Source: Rhizobium sp. NZLR1
Lineage (GTDB): Bacteria; Pseudomonadota; Alphaproteobacteria; Rhizobiales; Rhizobiaceae
Assembly (NCBI RefSeq): GCF_017357385.1
Contig: NZ_CP071632.1
Location: 2,733,501-2,797,500 of the forward strand
DNA: 64,000 nucleotides
Direction of reading: 5' to 3'
Positions 25,656-35,273 of the stretch are shown piece after piece; the stretch's first letter is position 1, and each line of letters opens with the position of its first letter. The notes under the pieces are model-generated. The model was not told where the DNA came from. It worked only from the letters and a program-made list of their open reading frames with translations, and ran no database searches. The translations under genes were made by a program, and so were the position numbers.

Positions 25656-28600
25656 ATGGCCAAATCTCCGAAGAAATCCCCCGCCCCGAATGGCTTCGAG
25701 GAAGCCCCGCAATCGTCCTTCGAGGGCGCTCCGCTGTCGGGTTCCGTCGCCGATTGGGTAAAGCAGCTGGAGGCAGATGCCGAAAGCTCCGGCGTCGAGT
25801 CGCAGCGCGAAATCGCCTCAAAGGCGGGCAAGCACCGCAAGAAGGTGGAAAATGAGGCGCGCAAGCATTCGGAGGCCGTCGGCGTCAACAAGAAGGTGGA
25901 GATTGCCGCTTCAAAAAGCGCCCGTGGAACTTCGATGGGCGGTTCCACCGACCCGAAGACGCGCGCCGCCGCCGGCCTCAACCCCGTCTCCGGCATGGAT
26001 ACGACGCTGGAGGAAGCCTCGTCGTTGCAGGCCGGCACCGCCGTCACCGCCACCGTCGAGGCGCTGTCGGCGCTGATCGAGAGCGGCAATCCGCTGCACA
26101 AGAACGGCAAGATCTGGACGCCGCACCGCCCTGCCCGGCCCGACAAATCCGAAGGCGGCATTACGATCCGCATGCAGTCGGATTACGAGCCGGCCGGCGA
26201 CCAGCCGACCGCCATCCGCGATCTCGTCGAGGGGCTGGAGAACGGCGACCGCAGCCAGGTGCTGCTCGGCGTCACCGGCTCGGGCAAGACCTTCACCATG
26301 GCCAAGGTGATCGAGGCGACGCAGCGCCCGGCCGTCATCCTGGCGCCGAACAAGACGCTGGCCGCCCAGCTCTATTCCGAATTCAAGAACTTCTTCCCCG
26401 ACAATGCGGTGGAATATTTCGTTTCCTACTACGATTATTACCAGCCGGAAGCCTACGTGCCGCGCTCCGACACCTATATCGAGAAGGAAAGCTCGATCAA
26501 CGAGCAGATCGACCGCATGCGCCACTCGGCGACGCGCTCGCTGCTCGAGCGCGACGACTGCATCATCGTCGCCTCTGTTTCCTGCATCTACGGTATCGGC
26601 TCGGTCGAGACCTATACGGCGATGACCTTCCAGATGTCGGTCGGCGACCGGCTGGACCAACGCCAGCTGCTGGCCGACCTCGTCGCCCAGCAATATAAGC
26701 GCCGCGACATGGATTTCACCCGTGGTAGCTTTCGGGTGCGCGGCGATACGATCGAGATTTTCCCCGCCCACTTGGAGGATGCCGCCTGGCGCATCTCGAT
26801 GTTCGGCGACGAGATCGACGCCATCACCGAGTTCGACCCGCTGACCGGCCAGAAGGTCGGCGACCTGAAATCGGTGAAGATCTACGCCAATTCGCACTAT
26901 GTCACTCCGCGCCCGACGCTGAACGGCGCCATCAAGTCGATCAAGGAGGAGCTCAGGCTTCGCCTGACCGAGCTGGAGAAGGCCGGCCGCCTGCTGGAGG
27001 CGCAGCGCCTGGAGCAGCGCACCCGCTACGATATCGAAATGCTCGAAGCCACAGGCTCCTGCCAGGGCATCGAGAATTATTCCCGTTATCTCACCGGCCG
27101 CGACCCCGGCGATCCGCCGCCGACGCTGTTCGAATACATCCCCGACAATGCCCTCGTCTTCATCGACGAAAGCCATGTCACCGTGCCGCAGATCGGCGGC
27201 ATGTACCGAGGCGACTTCCGCCGTAAGGCGACGCTGGCCGAATACGGCTTCCGCCTGCCCTCCTGCATGGACAACCGGCCGCTGCGTTTCGAGGAATGGG
27301 ACGCCATGCGCCCCGACACCATCGCCGTCTCGGCGACACCGGGCGGCTGGGAGATGGAGCAATCAGGCGGCGTCTTCGCCGAACAGGTGATCCGCCCGAC
27401 CGGCCTGATCGACCCGCCGGTCGAGGTCCGCGCGGCCCGCAGCCAGGTCGACGACGTACTCGGCGAAATCCGCGAAACATCCGCCAAGGGTTACCGCACC
27501 CTCTGCACCGTGCTGACCAAGCGCATGGCCGAGGACCTGACCGAATATCTGCATGAGCAGGGCGTGCGCGTCCGCTACATGCACTCCGACATCGACACGC
27601 TTGAACGCATCGAAATCCTCCGCGATCTGCGCCTCGGTGCCTTCGACGTGCTGGTCGGCATCAACCTTTTGCGCGAAGGCCTCGACATTCCCGAATGCGG
27701 CTTCGTCGCCATCCTCGACGCCGACAAGGAAGGTTTTCTGCGCTCCGAGACCTCGCTGATCCAGACCATTGGTCGTGCCGCGCGTAACGTCGACGGCAAG
27801 GTCATTCTCTATGCCGACCAGGTCACCGGCTCGATGAAGCGGGCGATGGAGGAAACCAGCCGCCGTCGCGAAAAGCAGATGATCTATAACCAGGAGCACG
27901 GCATCACCCCGGAATCGGTCAAGGCCAGGATCTCCGACATCCTCGACAGCGTCTACGAACGCGACCACGTCCGCGCCGATATATCAGGCGTCTCCGGCAA
28001 GGGCTTCGCCGATGGCGGCAACCTCGTCGGCAACAACCTGCAGACCCATCTCAACGCCCTCGAAAAGAGCATGCGCGACGCCGCCGCCGACCTCGACTTC
28101 GAAAAGGCCGCCCGCCTGCGCGACGAAATTAAACGCCTCAAGGCAGTGGAACTCGCCGCCATGGACGACCCGATGGCCCGCGAGGAAGCGAAGGCGATGG
28201 AGGGCAAAAGCGGCCGCCCCAATGGTAAGAACAAAGCAGCGCGCTCGAGTAACAGCCCTCATGGTGAGGAGGCCCAGGGGGCCGTCTCGAACCACGAGGG
28301 CGGGCGTGGAACCTCCTACTTCGCCAAACCCTCGATCGACGACATGGGCCCAGGCACTGACACCGCCACTCCGCTCTTCCGCAAACCCGCCCTCGACGAC
28401 ATGGGCCGCGACATCGCCGAACCCGCCAAGAAGGGCCTGTTCCGCAAGAACGACCTCGACGAAATGACTGTCGGCCGAACGGAAAAGCCAGTCATCGGGC
28501 ATGTGCCGGAAAAGCCGGATGCCGCCAAGGCCACGAAGCGGTTTTCACCGTTGCTTGAGGGGCAGCCGGAGCGCGATGACGTGCGTCCGGTCGTACGCGG

Positions 28601-28688
28601 GAAGACGGGTGTGGGGAGCTATGAGGATCCGGGCGAGCAGAAGCGCAAGGGACGGACGAAGGGGAAGACTGGGCGGCCGGGGCGGTGA
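25656..28688 (+). CDS. uvrB: Excinuclease ABC subunit UvrB, extended form
   Basis: UvrB verifies DNA damage and recruits UvrC in nucleotide excision repair. At 1010 residues it is far longer than the usual 670 or so. A 172-residue Lys/Ser-rich N-terminal extension precedes the core ([16 protein letters not shown] from residue 175). Walker A is [13 protein letters not shown]; the beta-hairpin [12 protein letters not shown], the helicase motif [15 protein letters not shown] and the UVR motif [15 protein letters not shown] are all present. The 200-residue tail carries three F-x-K-P-x-x-D-D-M-like repeats and an embedded palindromic repeat at 28255-28302. The frame is open further upstream, but ATG 25656 begins the typical extension. 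Confidence 0.95.
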   Translation: MAKSPKKSPAPNGFEEAPQSSFEGAPLSGSVADWVKQLEADAESSGVESQREIASKAGKHRKKVENEARKHSEAVGVNKKVEIAASKSARGTSMGGSTDPKTRAAAGLNPVSGMDTTLEEASSLQAGTAVTATVEALSALIESGNPLHKNGKIWTPHRPARPDKSEGGITIRMQSDYEPAGDQPTAIRDLVEGLENGDRSQVLLGVTGSGKTFTMAKVIEATQRPAVILAPNKTLAAQLYSEFKNFFPDNAVEYFVSYYDYYQPEAYVPRSDTYIEKESSINEQIDRMRHSATRSLLERDDCIIVASVSCIYGIGSVETYTAMTFQMSVGDRLDQRQLLADLVAQQYKRRDMDFTRGSFRVRGDTIEIFPAHLEDAAWRISMFGDEIDAITEFDPLTGQKVGDLKSVKIYANSHYVTPRPTLNGAIKSIKEELRLRLTELEKAGRLLEAQRLEQRTRYDIEMLEATGSCQGIENYSRYLTGRDPGDPPPTLFEYIPDNALVFIDESHVTVPQIGGMYRGDFRRKATLAEYGFRLPSCMDNRPLRFEEWDAMRPDTIAVSATPGGWEMEQSGGVFAEQVIRPTGLIDPPVEVRAARSQVDDVLGEIRETSAKGYRTLCTVLTKRMAEDLTEYLHEQGVRVRYMHSDIDTLERIEILRDLRLGAFDVLVGINLLREGLDIPECGFVAILDADKEGFLRSETSLIQTIGRAARNVDGKVILYADQVTGSMKRAMEETSRRREKQMIYNQEHGITPESVKARISDILDSVYERDHVRADISGVSGKGFADGGNLVGNNLQTHLNALEKSMRDAAADLDFEKAARLRDEIKRLKAVELAAMDDPMAREEAKAMEGKSGRPNGKNKAARSSNSPHGEEAQGAVSNHEGGRGTSYFAKPSIDDMGPGTDTATPLFRKPALDDMGRDIAEPAKKGLFRKNDLDEMTVGRTEKPVIGHVPEKPDAAKATKRFSPLLEGQPERDDVRPVVRGKTGVGSYEDPGEQKRKGRTKGKTGRPGR
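28255..28302. repeat. RIME-like palindrome inside uvrB
   Basis: GCCCTCATGGT and ACCACGAGGGC pair at 10 of 11 positions around an inner GAGGC/GCC stem. This layout is typical of rhizobial intergenic repeats. It is translated in frame as [17 protein letters not shown] within the UvrB tail. Confidence 0.65.
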
Positions 28689-28756
28689 GGCAAGCGCAGC
28701 GCCGAGTGACCGTGCCCACTCCGCAAATTTACGAACACGGCGAACACCACCTCCCT

Positions 28757-29455
28757 TCACCCACACCCCGTCCTCCCCGTCCCCGCCACCAGCGCAAAAT
28801 AAATCCGCTCCACCCGACAGGCAGCACTCCTGGCGCTCGCCTCAAACCCCGCCGCCGGCCATCCGCGTCGAGGGCTGCCGTCGGCCGCGATCAGCCAGTA
28901 CCAGCGCTCGTCTGACCCCGTCAGATCGATCTTGAAGATCCGCCCCATGCAGACATCGCCATGGAACCCGATGAAATCGTCGCCGGCCTTCTCCTTCCAG
29001 GAGTGCCGCCATCTTCCCCTCGGCGTCTCGCCGCTGATGACCATCTCCCAGCTCTTCCACCCGTTATAGTCCGATTGCGCCGTCAGCGAGCCATCATAGG
29101 GTTTCGGCTCGATCTGCAGGCACCTTTCCAAAAACTCCGCGACCGAGTTGCAAACGGTGCTCCATGCCTCGTCATTGTGCCAGGTCAGCTTGTAGGCGAA
29201 CTCATCGGAGACATTCTTCAAGGCTGCGGCGACGGCAGAGGCGACGCCTTCCCTGCTCGCCGGTTCGCCGTGCAGCCTGATGTGGAGATAGGTGCAGAGA
29301 AAATCTGCCGTATCTCGCGCGATCGGCTCGATGACATCGAGCTTTCGGCGCTTGCCAACCTCATAGCCGCCAAAATCCCGAATACGACGCTGAGGCTGTT
29401 TGCGAAGGGCATTATTGAGGAACGACCTTAGGAGCGTTCCGATATCGTCTTGCAT
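28757..29455 (-). CDS. Hypothetical protein, 232 residues
   Basis: The protein begins MQDDIGTLLRSFLNNALRK; GGAGAGGAAA sits ahead of the ATG at 29455. It contains TWHNDEAWSTVCNSVAEFLE and a tryptophan-rich stretch (SDYNGWKSWEMVISGETPRG, then WRHSWKEKAGDDFIGFHG). There is no signal or membrane segment. I recognise no family. It lies downstream of the SRAP gene, on the same strand. Confidence 0.6.
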   Translation of the reverse strand: MQDDIGTLLRSFLNNALRKQPQRRIRDFGGYEVGKRRKLDVIEPIARDTADFLCTYLHIRLHGEPASREGVASAVAAALKNVSDEFAYKLTWHNDEAWSTVCNSVAEFLERCLQIEPKPYDGSLTAQSDYNGWKSWEMVISGETPRGRWRHSWKEKAGDDFIGFHGDVCMGRIFKIDLTGSDERWYWLIAADGSPRRGWPAAGFEASARSAACRVERIYFALVAGTGRTGCG

Positions 29456-29525
29456 GCGTTTCCTCTCCTCATGAGGATGTCTCTGCCGCATGGTTTCGTG
29501 AATGGCTCCGCCCGAGCCGGTAAAG

Positions 29526-30248
29526 TCAGATCAGCGTCGGTTCCGGATCGTCCTCGACTTCTTCGATGATCTCCGGCCTGTCGTTCTTCGGAGAGCCGAC
29601 ATCTCGGCCGATCTTCCACATCGTCATCAGCTCCGCCGGGAAGGGTTTCAAGAGATGGTTCGGGTCCGGCTCAGGCGACAGCCATCTCTCGTAATCCTCG
29701 CGATGCAGGATGACGGGCATGCGGTCATGAATCGTCGCCATCATCTCGTTCGGCTCACAGGTGACGACGGCGAAGTTGCGGATGGACGCGCCCTTCTCAT
29801 CCGTCCATGCTTCCCAGATGCCGGCGAGCGCAAAAGGCGAGCCGTCCGTCATGGCGATGGCATAGGGCTGCTTGTTCTTGCCGGTCCCGTGAATGTCCTT
29901 CCATTCGAAGAAGCCATTGATCGGAACGAGGCAGCGACGCAACCGGTAGGCAGAGCGGAACATGCCGTTGGAGCTGATCCCCTCGCAGCGGACGTTGACC
30001 GGCGGCGGCCTGCCGCCGGGCTTCGCCCAGGAAGGCATCAGACCCCAGCGCGCGGTCACGAATATGGGGCCTAACGTATCGGGTTCGCGCACGATATCCC
30101 TGATAATAATAGGATAATCTTGCGACGGCGCTCCATTCCATCGGGGAAAGCGATTTCCCAGCCCGTCGATATCCCCGCCCTTCACCGCAAAGGCGAAATT
30201 GCTGATCAATTCTTCAAGCGAAGTTTTAACGAAGATGCGTCCGCACAT
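29526..30248 (-). CDS. SOS response-associated peptidase (SRAP/YedK-HMCES family)
   Basis: The 240-residue protein begins MCGRIF, so after methionine removal the cysteine becomes the N-terminal nucleophile. That residue cross-links abasic sites in single-stranded DNA. Other family residues are WNGAPSQDYPI, VNVRCEGISSNGMFRSA, LVPINGFFEWK and the catalytic histidine in IHDRMPVIL. A LexA-type box 29 bases before the start supports SOS control. Two gene-lengths away, uvrB reads toward it. Confidence 0.93.
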   Translation of the reverse strand: MCGRIFVKTSLEELISNFAFAVKGGDIDGLGNRFPRWNGAPSQDYPIIIRDIVREPDTLGPIFVTARWGLMPSWAKPGGRPPPVNVRCEGISSNGMFRSAYRLRRCLVPINGFFEWKDIHGTGKNKQPYAIAMTDGSPFALAGIWEAWTDEKGASIRNFAVVTCEPNEMMATIHDRMPVILHREDYERWLSPEPDPNHLLKPFPAELMTMWKIGRDVGSPKNDRPEIIEEVEDDPEPTLI

Positions 30249-30276
30249 TGCGCTCTCTGTCGATGGAGTATTAGAT

Positions 30277-30291
30277 GTTCCGATTATGTTC
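30277..30291. promoter_or_regulatory. Alphaproteobacterial LexA box (GTTC-N7-GTTC)
   Basis: GTTCCGATTATGTTC matches the direct-repeat SOS operator known for alphaproteobacteria. It lies just upstream of the SRAP start codon at 30248. Confidence 0.82.
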
Positions 30292-30505
30292 TCGACAGAG
30301 ACGTCGTCAACGAAGCGTCAGTTGTGTCCATTCAGGAATGCCCCTTCGCGGCCATGAGGACACAGAAATGAAGGATGAGAAGTGGGCGCCCTGACCTCAA
30401 GGCTGAGAGGAGGCCTGCCCCAGCCATCGGTCTATTGCGAAGCAAGCGGAATTGGCGGAGAAAACACGTCCGGCAAGCGGCGCGACTACGAATCGGAAAC
30501 CACCC

Positions 30506-30892
30506 ATGCCCGAACTCCGCATCGACCCCTTCCCCTCGCCCGCCGAACTCAACGCCCTCTGGTCAGCCGCCTGGAGCACGCCGAAAGCACCGGATTTCTC
30601 TCGCATCCTGCCCCGCAGCCTCGCCCATATCGGCGCCTATCACGACGACACACTCGTCGGCTTCGTCAACGTCGCCTGGGATGGCGGCATTCATGCCTTC
30701 ATTCTCGACACCTCAGTGCATCCCGACACGCGCCGGCAGGGGATTGCGACGCGGCTGGTCAGGGAAGCGACGAGAGTTGCGCAGGAGCGCGGCGCTGAGT
30801 GGCTGCATGTCGATTTCGAACCGCACCTGACCGGCTTCTACCGCGGCTGCGGATTTTCCCCCACCGCGGCGGGCCTCATCAAGCTCGCATGA
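30506..30892 (+). CDS. GNAT-family N-acetyltransferase
   Basis: The 128-residue protein has the acetyl-CoA-binding core LDTSVHPDTRRQGIATRLV (R/Q-x-x-G-x-A) and the C-terminal GFYRGCGFSPT typical of GNAT enzymes. The acceptor substrate is unknown. The ATG at 30506 follows GGAAACC; the frame extends upstream without a better start. Confidence 0.85.
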   Translation: MPELRIDPFPSPAELNALWSAAWSTPKAPDFSRILPRSLAHIGAYHDDTLVGFVNVAWDGGIHAFILDTSVHPDTRRQGIATRLVREATRVAQERGAEWLHVDFEPHLTGFYRGCGFSPTAAGLIKLA

Positions 30893-31286
30893 GAGGTCTC
30901 AACAGGCCGCCCTCAAACGGCAGGCGCCAAGCCCGTCATCAGGCGGAATAGCGACGCCGACGGTCAGGCGCCGACGCGCAATGCCAAAGCGCGCCAAACG
31001 AATACAGTTTTTCACGCTTATACCGCGAGCTTATGTCCGAATAGGAGGGGTATAAATTAAAAGACTAAAATACGCCTTTTGGTTTGCAAATTTAAAGTCC
31101 TTTCCCAGTATTTCAGCCTTACTTTTTCGTTAAAAGACCAAGAAAAAATCACAATTTTTCATTGAAAACTTCATTAATGGTTGGCATAGATCCCCGTGGG
31201 GTTGTCGTCGGCCGAGCCGATAAACAGTTCTTTCGGGGATTTCTCATATTTCAGAGTAAAACGCATCTTTTGGGGAAGATTAAAAT
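30893..31286. other. AT-rich upstream region of the RTX-like gene
   Basis: This 394-base stretch is much richer in A and T than its surroundings, especially 31015-31190, as expected of a promoter and leader. GGGGAAG precedes the start codon at 31287. I see no gene in it. Confidence 0.5.
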
Positions 31287-34200
31287 ATGGCCTTGAATAT
31301 TCTGGATACAAACGGCGCCCCAATGGCCAACACCGGCGCCGAGTTCGAAGCCTACGACGTTATCCGCTACTCTGAAGCCAATCCTTCCGGACCTGTCTCC
31401 CTCACCGTCTCCGACTCCTCCACCGCGGACCTAGCTGACGAACTGGGCTCGGTATCGGCGGATGTGACCGGCTCGAGCGGCGACAACACGATCACGACCG
31501 GTGCCGGCAACGACATCCTCTCAGGCGGCGACGGCGCGGACACACTGACCGGTGGCGCCGGCGACGACATAATCTACGGCAATGCCGGCAACGACAAATT
31601 GGTCGGCGGTGATGGCAACGATCGAATCACCGATGGCGGTTTTAACTTTGGACCTGAGGGCCCGCTGCCGGAAATCCTGAACATCGACGCAGGCAACGGC
31701 GACGACGTCATAACCATAGACAGCTTCGCTGCGTTTACGTCGGGAACGATTGACGGCGGTGATGGCATCGATGCGTTGCGCACCTGGTCGCTCCACGGCC
31801 TGACGCTCAACAATGTAGAAAACCTTGAAACGGCAGCATTTCAGATTAGCGGTTCGAGCGCAGAGTTCGAGAGCTTTGATAGGATCGTAAGGTCAACTGA
31901 CCCCGTCTTCAGTTATGACCCCTCGCTGGTGGTGATGGACAGCGCCCACCTCGATCTTTCCGACGAACTGGGAGATCTTGGCACTCTTGTCCGCGGCTTC
32001 TCCGGTATTGACGTCAAAACCGGCGACGGCGACGATGAGTTTGCCGGCAGCAACGTCAACGACATTTTCGACGGCAGCGGCGGTAGCGACCTCATCAATG
32101 GCAACGACGGCGATGATAAACTGACCGGCGGCGCCGGCAACGACACCATTGATGGCGGCGCGGGCATCGACACGGCTGCATTTGCAGGCAATTTCGCTGA
32201 TTACTCCTTCGCGGTCGACAATGGCAGTCGCGTCGTGACGAGCGTGCTGGAAGGCACGGATAGACTGACAGACGTTGAATTCGCGCGCTTTGCCGATGGC
32301 GTCTACGACTTCGGGACGGAAACCTTCACGGTCAACAGCACCGAGCCGGGCACCCCGCTGAATATTCTGGACACGAATGGCGCGACGATTACCAAAATCG
32401 GCGCTGAGTTCGAAGCCTACGACGTCATCCGCGACTCCGAAATCAATCCTCTCGTCCCGGTCAACCTAGTCATCTCGGATTCAGGCACTGTAGACCTTTC
32501 CGACGAACTGGGCTCTGGCTCCGCCAATGTGATCGGCACAAGCGGCAACGATGTGATTACGACAGGCGCAGGCAACGACAATATTGCAGGCGGCGACGGC
32601 GCAGACACGCTGAACGGCGGCGCAGGATACGACAGCCTCAATGGTGGCGTTGGCAATGACACGCTGAATGGCGGTGACGGCAATGACCACATCTCTGGCG
32701 ACGTCGGGAACGACGTGATCAGAGGCGGCGCTGGCAACGATACGATTGACGATGGTGAACTTTTCGGCCTAAGCGCGGAAGTCATTGACATCAATGCGGG
32801 CGACGGCAACGATTCCATAAGCGTAGGAACATTGGCTCCGCTGAATTCCGGAACGATTGATGGCGGCGATGGGATCGATACGCTGCAAGCCGCTTCGCTC
32901 CGGGGCTTGACGATCAAAAACATCGAAGTCCTTGAGACGGCAGGATGGTCGGTCGCCGGATCGAGCGCACAATTGGAAAGCTTCGATAAAATCGTCTGGT
33001 CGACCGATCCGTTTGGCGACTTTCGCGCCGCAGTGACACTGACGGACAGCGCCCACCTCGATCTCGCCGACGAGTTGGGAGATCTGGGAGCGTTCGTCGA
33101 CGGCGATGCCTTCGGCATTGACGTCAAGACCGGCGGCGGTAACGACGAGTTCACCGGCACCGACGGCAACGACATTTTCGACGGCAGCGGTGGCAACGAC
33201 ATCCTCAATGGCAATGCCGGCGACGACAAATTGACCGGCGGCGCCGGCAACGACACCATTAATGGCGGCGCGGGCATCGACACGGCGCTGTTCGCAGGCA
33301 ATTTCGTCGATTATTCCTTTGCGTTGAACAATGGCGATCACTTCCTCACAAGTGTTGCGGAAGGGACGGATACGCTGACAGGCGTCGAATTCGCCCGCTT
33401 TGCCGATGGCCTCTACGATTTCGGCACGGAAACCTTCACAAGCAATGATACCCAACCGAATGTGCCTTTGAATATCCTCGATACGTATGGCTTCATAACG
33501 ACCATGACCGGCGCCGAGTTCGAAGCCTACGATGTCATCCGCAACTCGCCAACCGATCCTCTCGCCCCCGTCATTCTGTTCCTTTCAGATTCCGGGACGG
33601 TAGACCTTTCTGACGAACTGGGCTCGGCCGTCGCAGATGTGACCGACTTCGGCGGAGGCGATTCGATCATCACCACCGGCGCAGGCAGCGATAAAATCGC
33701 AGGCGGTTACGGCGCCGATACGTTGAACGGCGGCGACGGAAACGATTGGATCCATGGTGGAGATGGCAACGACACTCTGAACGGCGGTGATGGCAGTGAT
33801 TTGCTCACGGGCGGAGATGGCAATGACATTCTGAATGGAGGCGACGGCGATGACCAGCTCTCGGGCAACACCGGGAATGACGTCATCAGAGGCGGCGCCG
33901 GCAACGATTTTATCTCGGATGGTGAACTGTTCGACGTTACCCCTGAGGTCTACGACATCGATGCGGGCGAGGGCGACGATGCCATAACTATTCAAAGATA
34001 TGATTCACTGGCTTCCGGAGCAATCGACGGCGGTGCCGGGATTGATACCTTGCAAGCCTCCACGCTGACAGGCCTGACGATCAAGAACATCGAAACCCTT
34101 CAAACGATTGGCCTGGTTGAGGGTTCGAGCGCGCAGTTCGAAAGCTTTGATAAGATCATCTGGTTGACCGATCCGTTCGACAGTTCGCGCGCGTCATTAG

Positions 34201-35198
34201 CTGTGACGGATGGCAACCATCTCGACCTTTCCGATGAGCTGGGAGATGTCGGGGCGTTCATTACCGGTTACACCTCCGGCATCGACGTCAAGACCGGCGG
34301 CGGCGCCGACGAGTTTGTCGGCACCAACGGCAACGATATTTTCGACGGCAGTGGAGGCAACGACCTTTTCAATGGCCGTGCCGGCGACGACAAATTGATC
34401 GGCGGCGCAGGCATCGACACCGCGATCTTCTCAGGCAATTTCGCCAATTATTCCCTGGCTTTGAACAATGGCGATCACATCCTGACCAGCGCCGAGGAAG
34501 GAACCGATACGCTGACAGGCATCGAATTCGCGCGTTTTTCCGATGGCGTCTACGATTTCGCCACGGAAACATTCAAACTCAACAATACGGCACCGACCAA
34601 TATCCAGCTCTCGAAAACCTCCCTCTCCGAGGATACACCGATCTGGACAACGCTCGGCCTGCTGAGCGCCAAAGACTCAGACGGCGACAAGCTTACTTAC
34701 AAGCTCATCGACGGCGCCGACGATCACTTCCGCCTCAATGGCAATCGCATCGTTACCTCGAAGGCCTTCGACTACGAGACGGACAAATCCCACACGATCA
34801 AGGTTGCCGTCTCCGACGGCAAGGTCACCGTCGAAAAGGCCATCACGATCAACGTGCTCGACGTCAACGAAACGCCGATCAACCACGCTCCGATCAAGCT
34901 CTCGTTCTCGCGCAGCTCGGTCTCCGAGAACGTCGCGATCGGCACATCGGTCGGTCTCCTCTCAGCAGTCGATCCGGAAGGCGGCACGGTGAAGTGGCGG
35001 CTGACCGATGATGCGGACGGCATCTTCAAGCTCGTCGGCAACAAGATCCAGACGAAGGCCGCGATCGACTTCGAAAGCAACCACAGCCTGACCTTCACCG
35101 CCGAAGCCTATGACGCGGCTGGAAACACCACCAGCCACGACTTCACGTTCGCCGTGAAGGACGTCTTCGAGCCATCGTTTTCGAGCCTGCTGCACTAA
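31287..35198 (+). CDS. Large RTX-like repeat protein with cadherin-like C-terminus, paralogue 1
   Basis: A 1303-residue acidic protein with no signal peptide. Three modules of about 365 residues start at residues 1, 358 and 728, each opening LNILDT. Each module holds two units in which AEFEAYDVIR- or AQFESFDKI-type sequence is followed by DLSDELG, a run of calcium-binding GGxGxD nonapeptides, and NIDAGDGND...IDGGDGIDTL...LTIKNIE. Two cadherin-like domains end the protein (about 1101-1303). This fits a type I secreted calcium-binding surface or adhesion protein, though no ABC exporter is in the window. The stop codon replaces a residue present in paralogue 2. Confidence 0.82.
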   Translation: MALNILDTNGAPMANTGAEFEAYDVIRYSEANPSGPVSLTVSDSSTADLADELGSVSADVTGSSGDNTITTGAGNDILSGGDGADTLTGGAGDDIIYGNAGNDKLVGGDGNDRITDGGFNFGPEGPLPEILNIDAGNGDDVITIDSFAAFTSGTIDGGDGIDALRTWSLHGLTLNNVENLETAAFQISGSSAEFESFDRIVRSTDPVFSYDPSLVVMDSAHLDLSDELGDLGTLVRGFSGIDVKTGDGDDEFAGSNVNDIFDGSGGSDLINGNDGDDKLTGGAGNDTIDGGAGIDTAAFAGNFADYSFAVDNGSRVVTSVLEGTDRLTDVEFARFADGVYDFGTETFTVNSTEPGTPLNILDTNGATITKIGAEFEAYDVIRDSEINPLVPVNLVISDSGTVDLSDELGSGSANVIGTSGNDVITTGAGNDNIAGGDGADTLNGGAGYDSLNGGVGNDTLNGGDGNDHISGDVGNDVIRGGAGNDTIDDGELFGLSAEVIDINAGDGNDSISVGTLAPLNSGTIDGGDGIDTLQAASLRGLTIKNIEVLETAGWSVAGSSAQLESFDKIVWSTDPFGDFRAAVTLTDSAHLDLADELGDLGAFVDGDAFGIDVKTGGGNDEFTGTDGNDIFDGSGGNDILNGNAGDDKLTGGAGNDTINGGAGIDTALFAGNFVDYSFALNNGDHFLTSVAEGTDTLTGVEFARFADGLYDFGTETFTSNDTQPNVPLNILDTYGFITTMTGAEFEAYDVIRNSPTDPLAPVILFLSDSGTVDLSDELGSAVADVTDFGGGDSIITTGAGSDKIAGGYGADTLNGGDGNDWIHGGDGNDTLNGGDGSDLLTGGDGNDILNGGDGDDQLSGNTGNDVIRGGAGNDFISDGELFDVTPEVYDIDAGEGDDAITIQRYDSLASGAIDGGAGIDTLQASTLTGLTIKNIETLQTIGLVEGSSAQFESFDKIIWLTDPFDSSRASLAVTDGNHLDLSDELGDVGAFITGYTSGIDVKTGGGADEFVGTNGNDIFDGSGGNDLFNGRAGDDKLIGGAGIDTAIFSGNFANYSLALNNGDHILTSAEEGTDTLTGIEFARFSDGVYDFATETFKLNNTAPTNIQLSKTSLSEDTPIWTTLGLLSAKDSDGDKLTYKLIDGADDHFRLNGNRIVTSKAFDYETDKSHTIKVAVSDGKVTVEKAITINVLDVNETPINHAPIKLSFSRSSVSENVAIGTSVGLLSAVDPEGGTVKWRLTDDADGIFKLVGNKIQTKAAIDFESNHSLTFTAEAYDAAGNTTSHDFTFAVKDVFEPSFSSLLH

Positions 35199-35273
35199 GC
35201 GCTGATCTAACCTCAACATGATCGCTCCCAGATTCAGGGATGCGTCGCCAACCTCTTTTTTGAAAGTTTGAAT

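Noticed and set aside
25911-27362. Long antisense frame opposite uvrB
   Set aside because: It follows the codon structure of uvrB on the other strand. The product shows no recognisable family and has no ribosome binding site.
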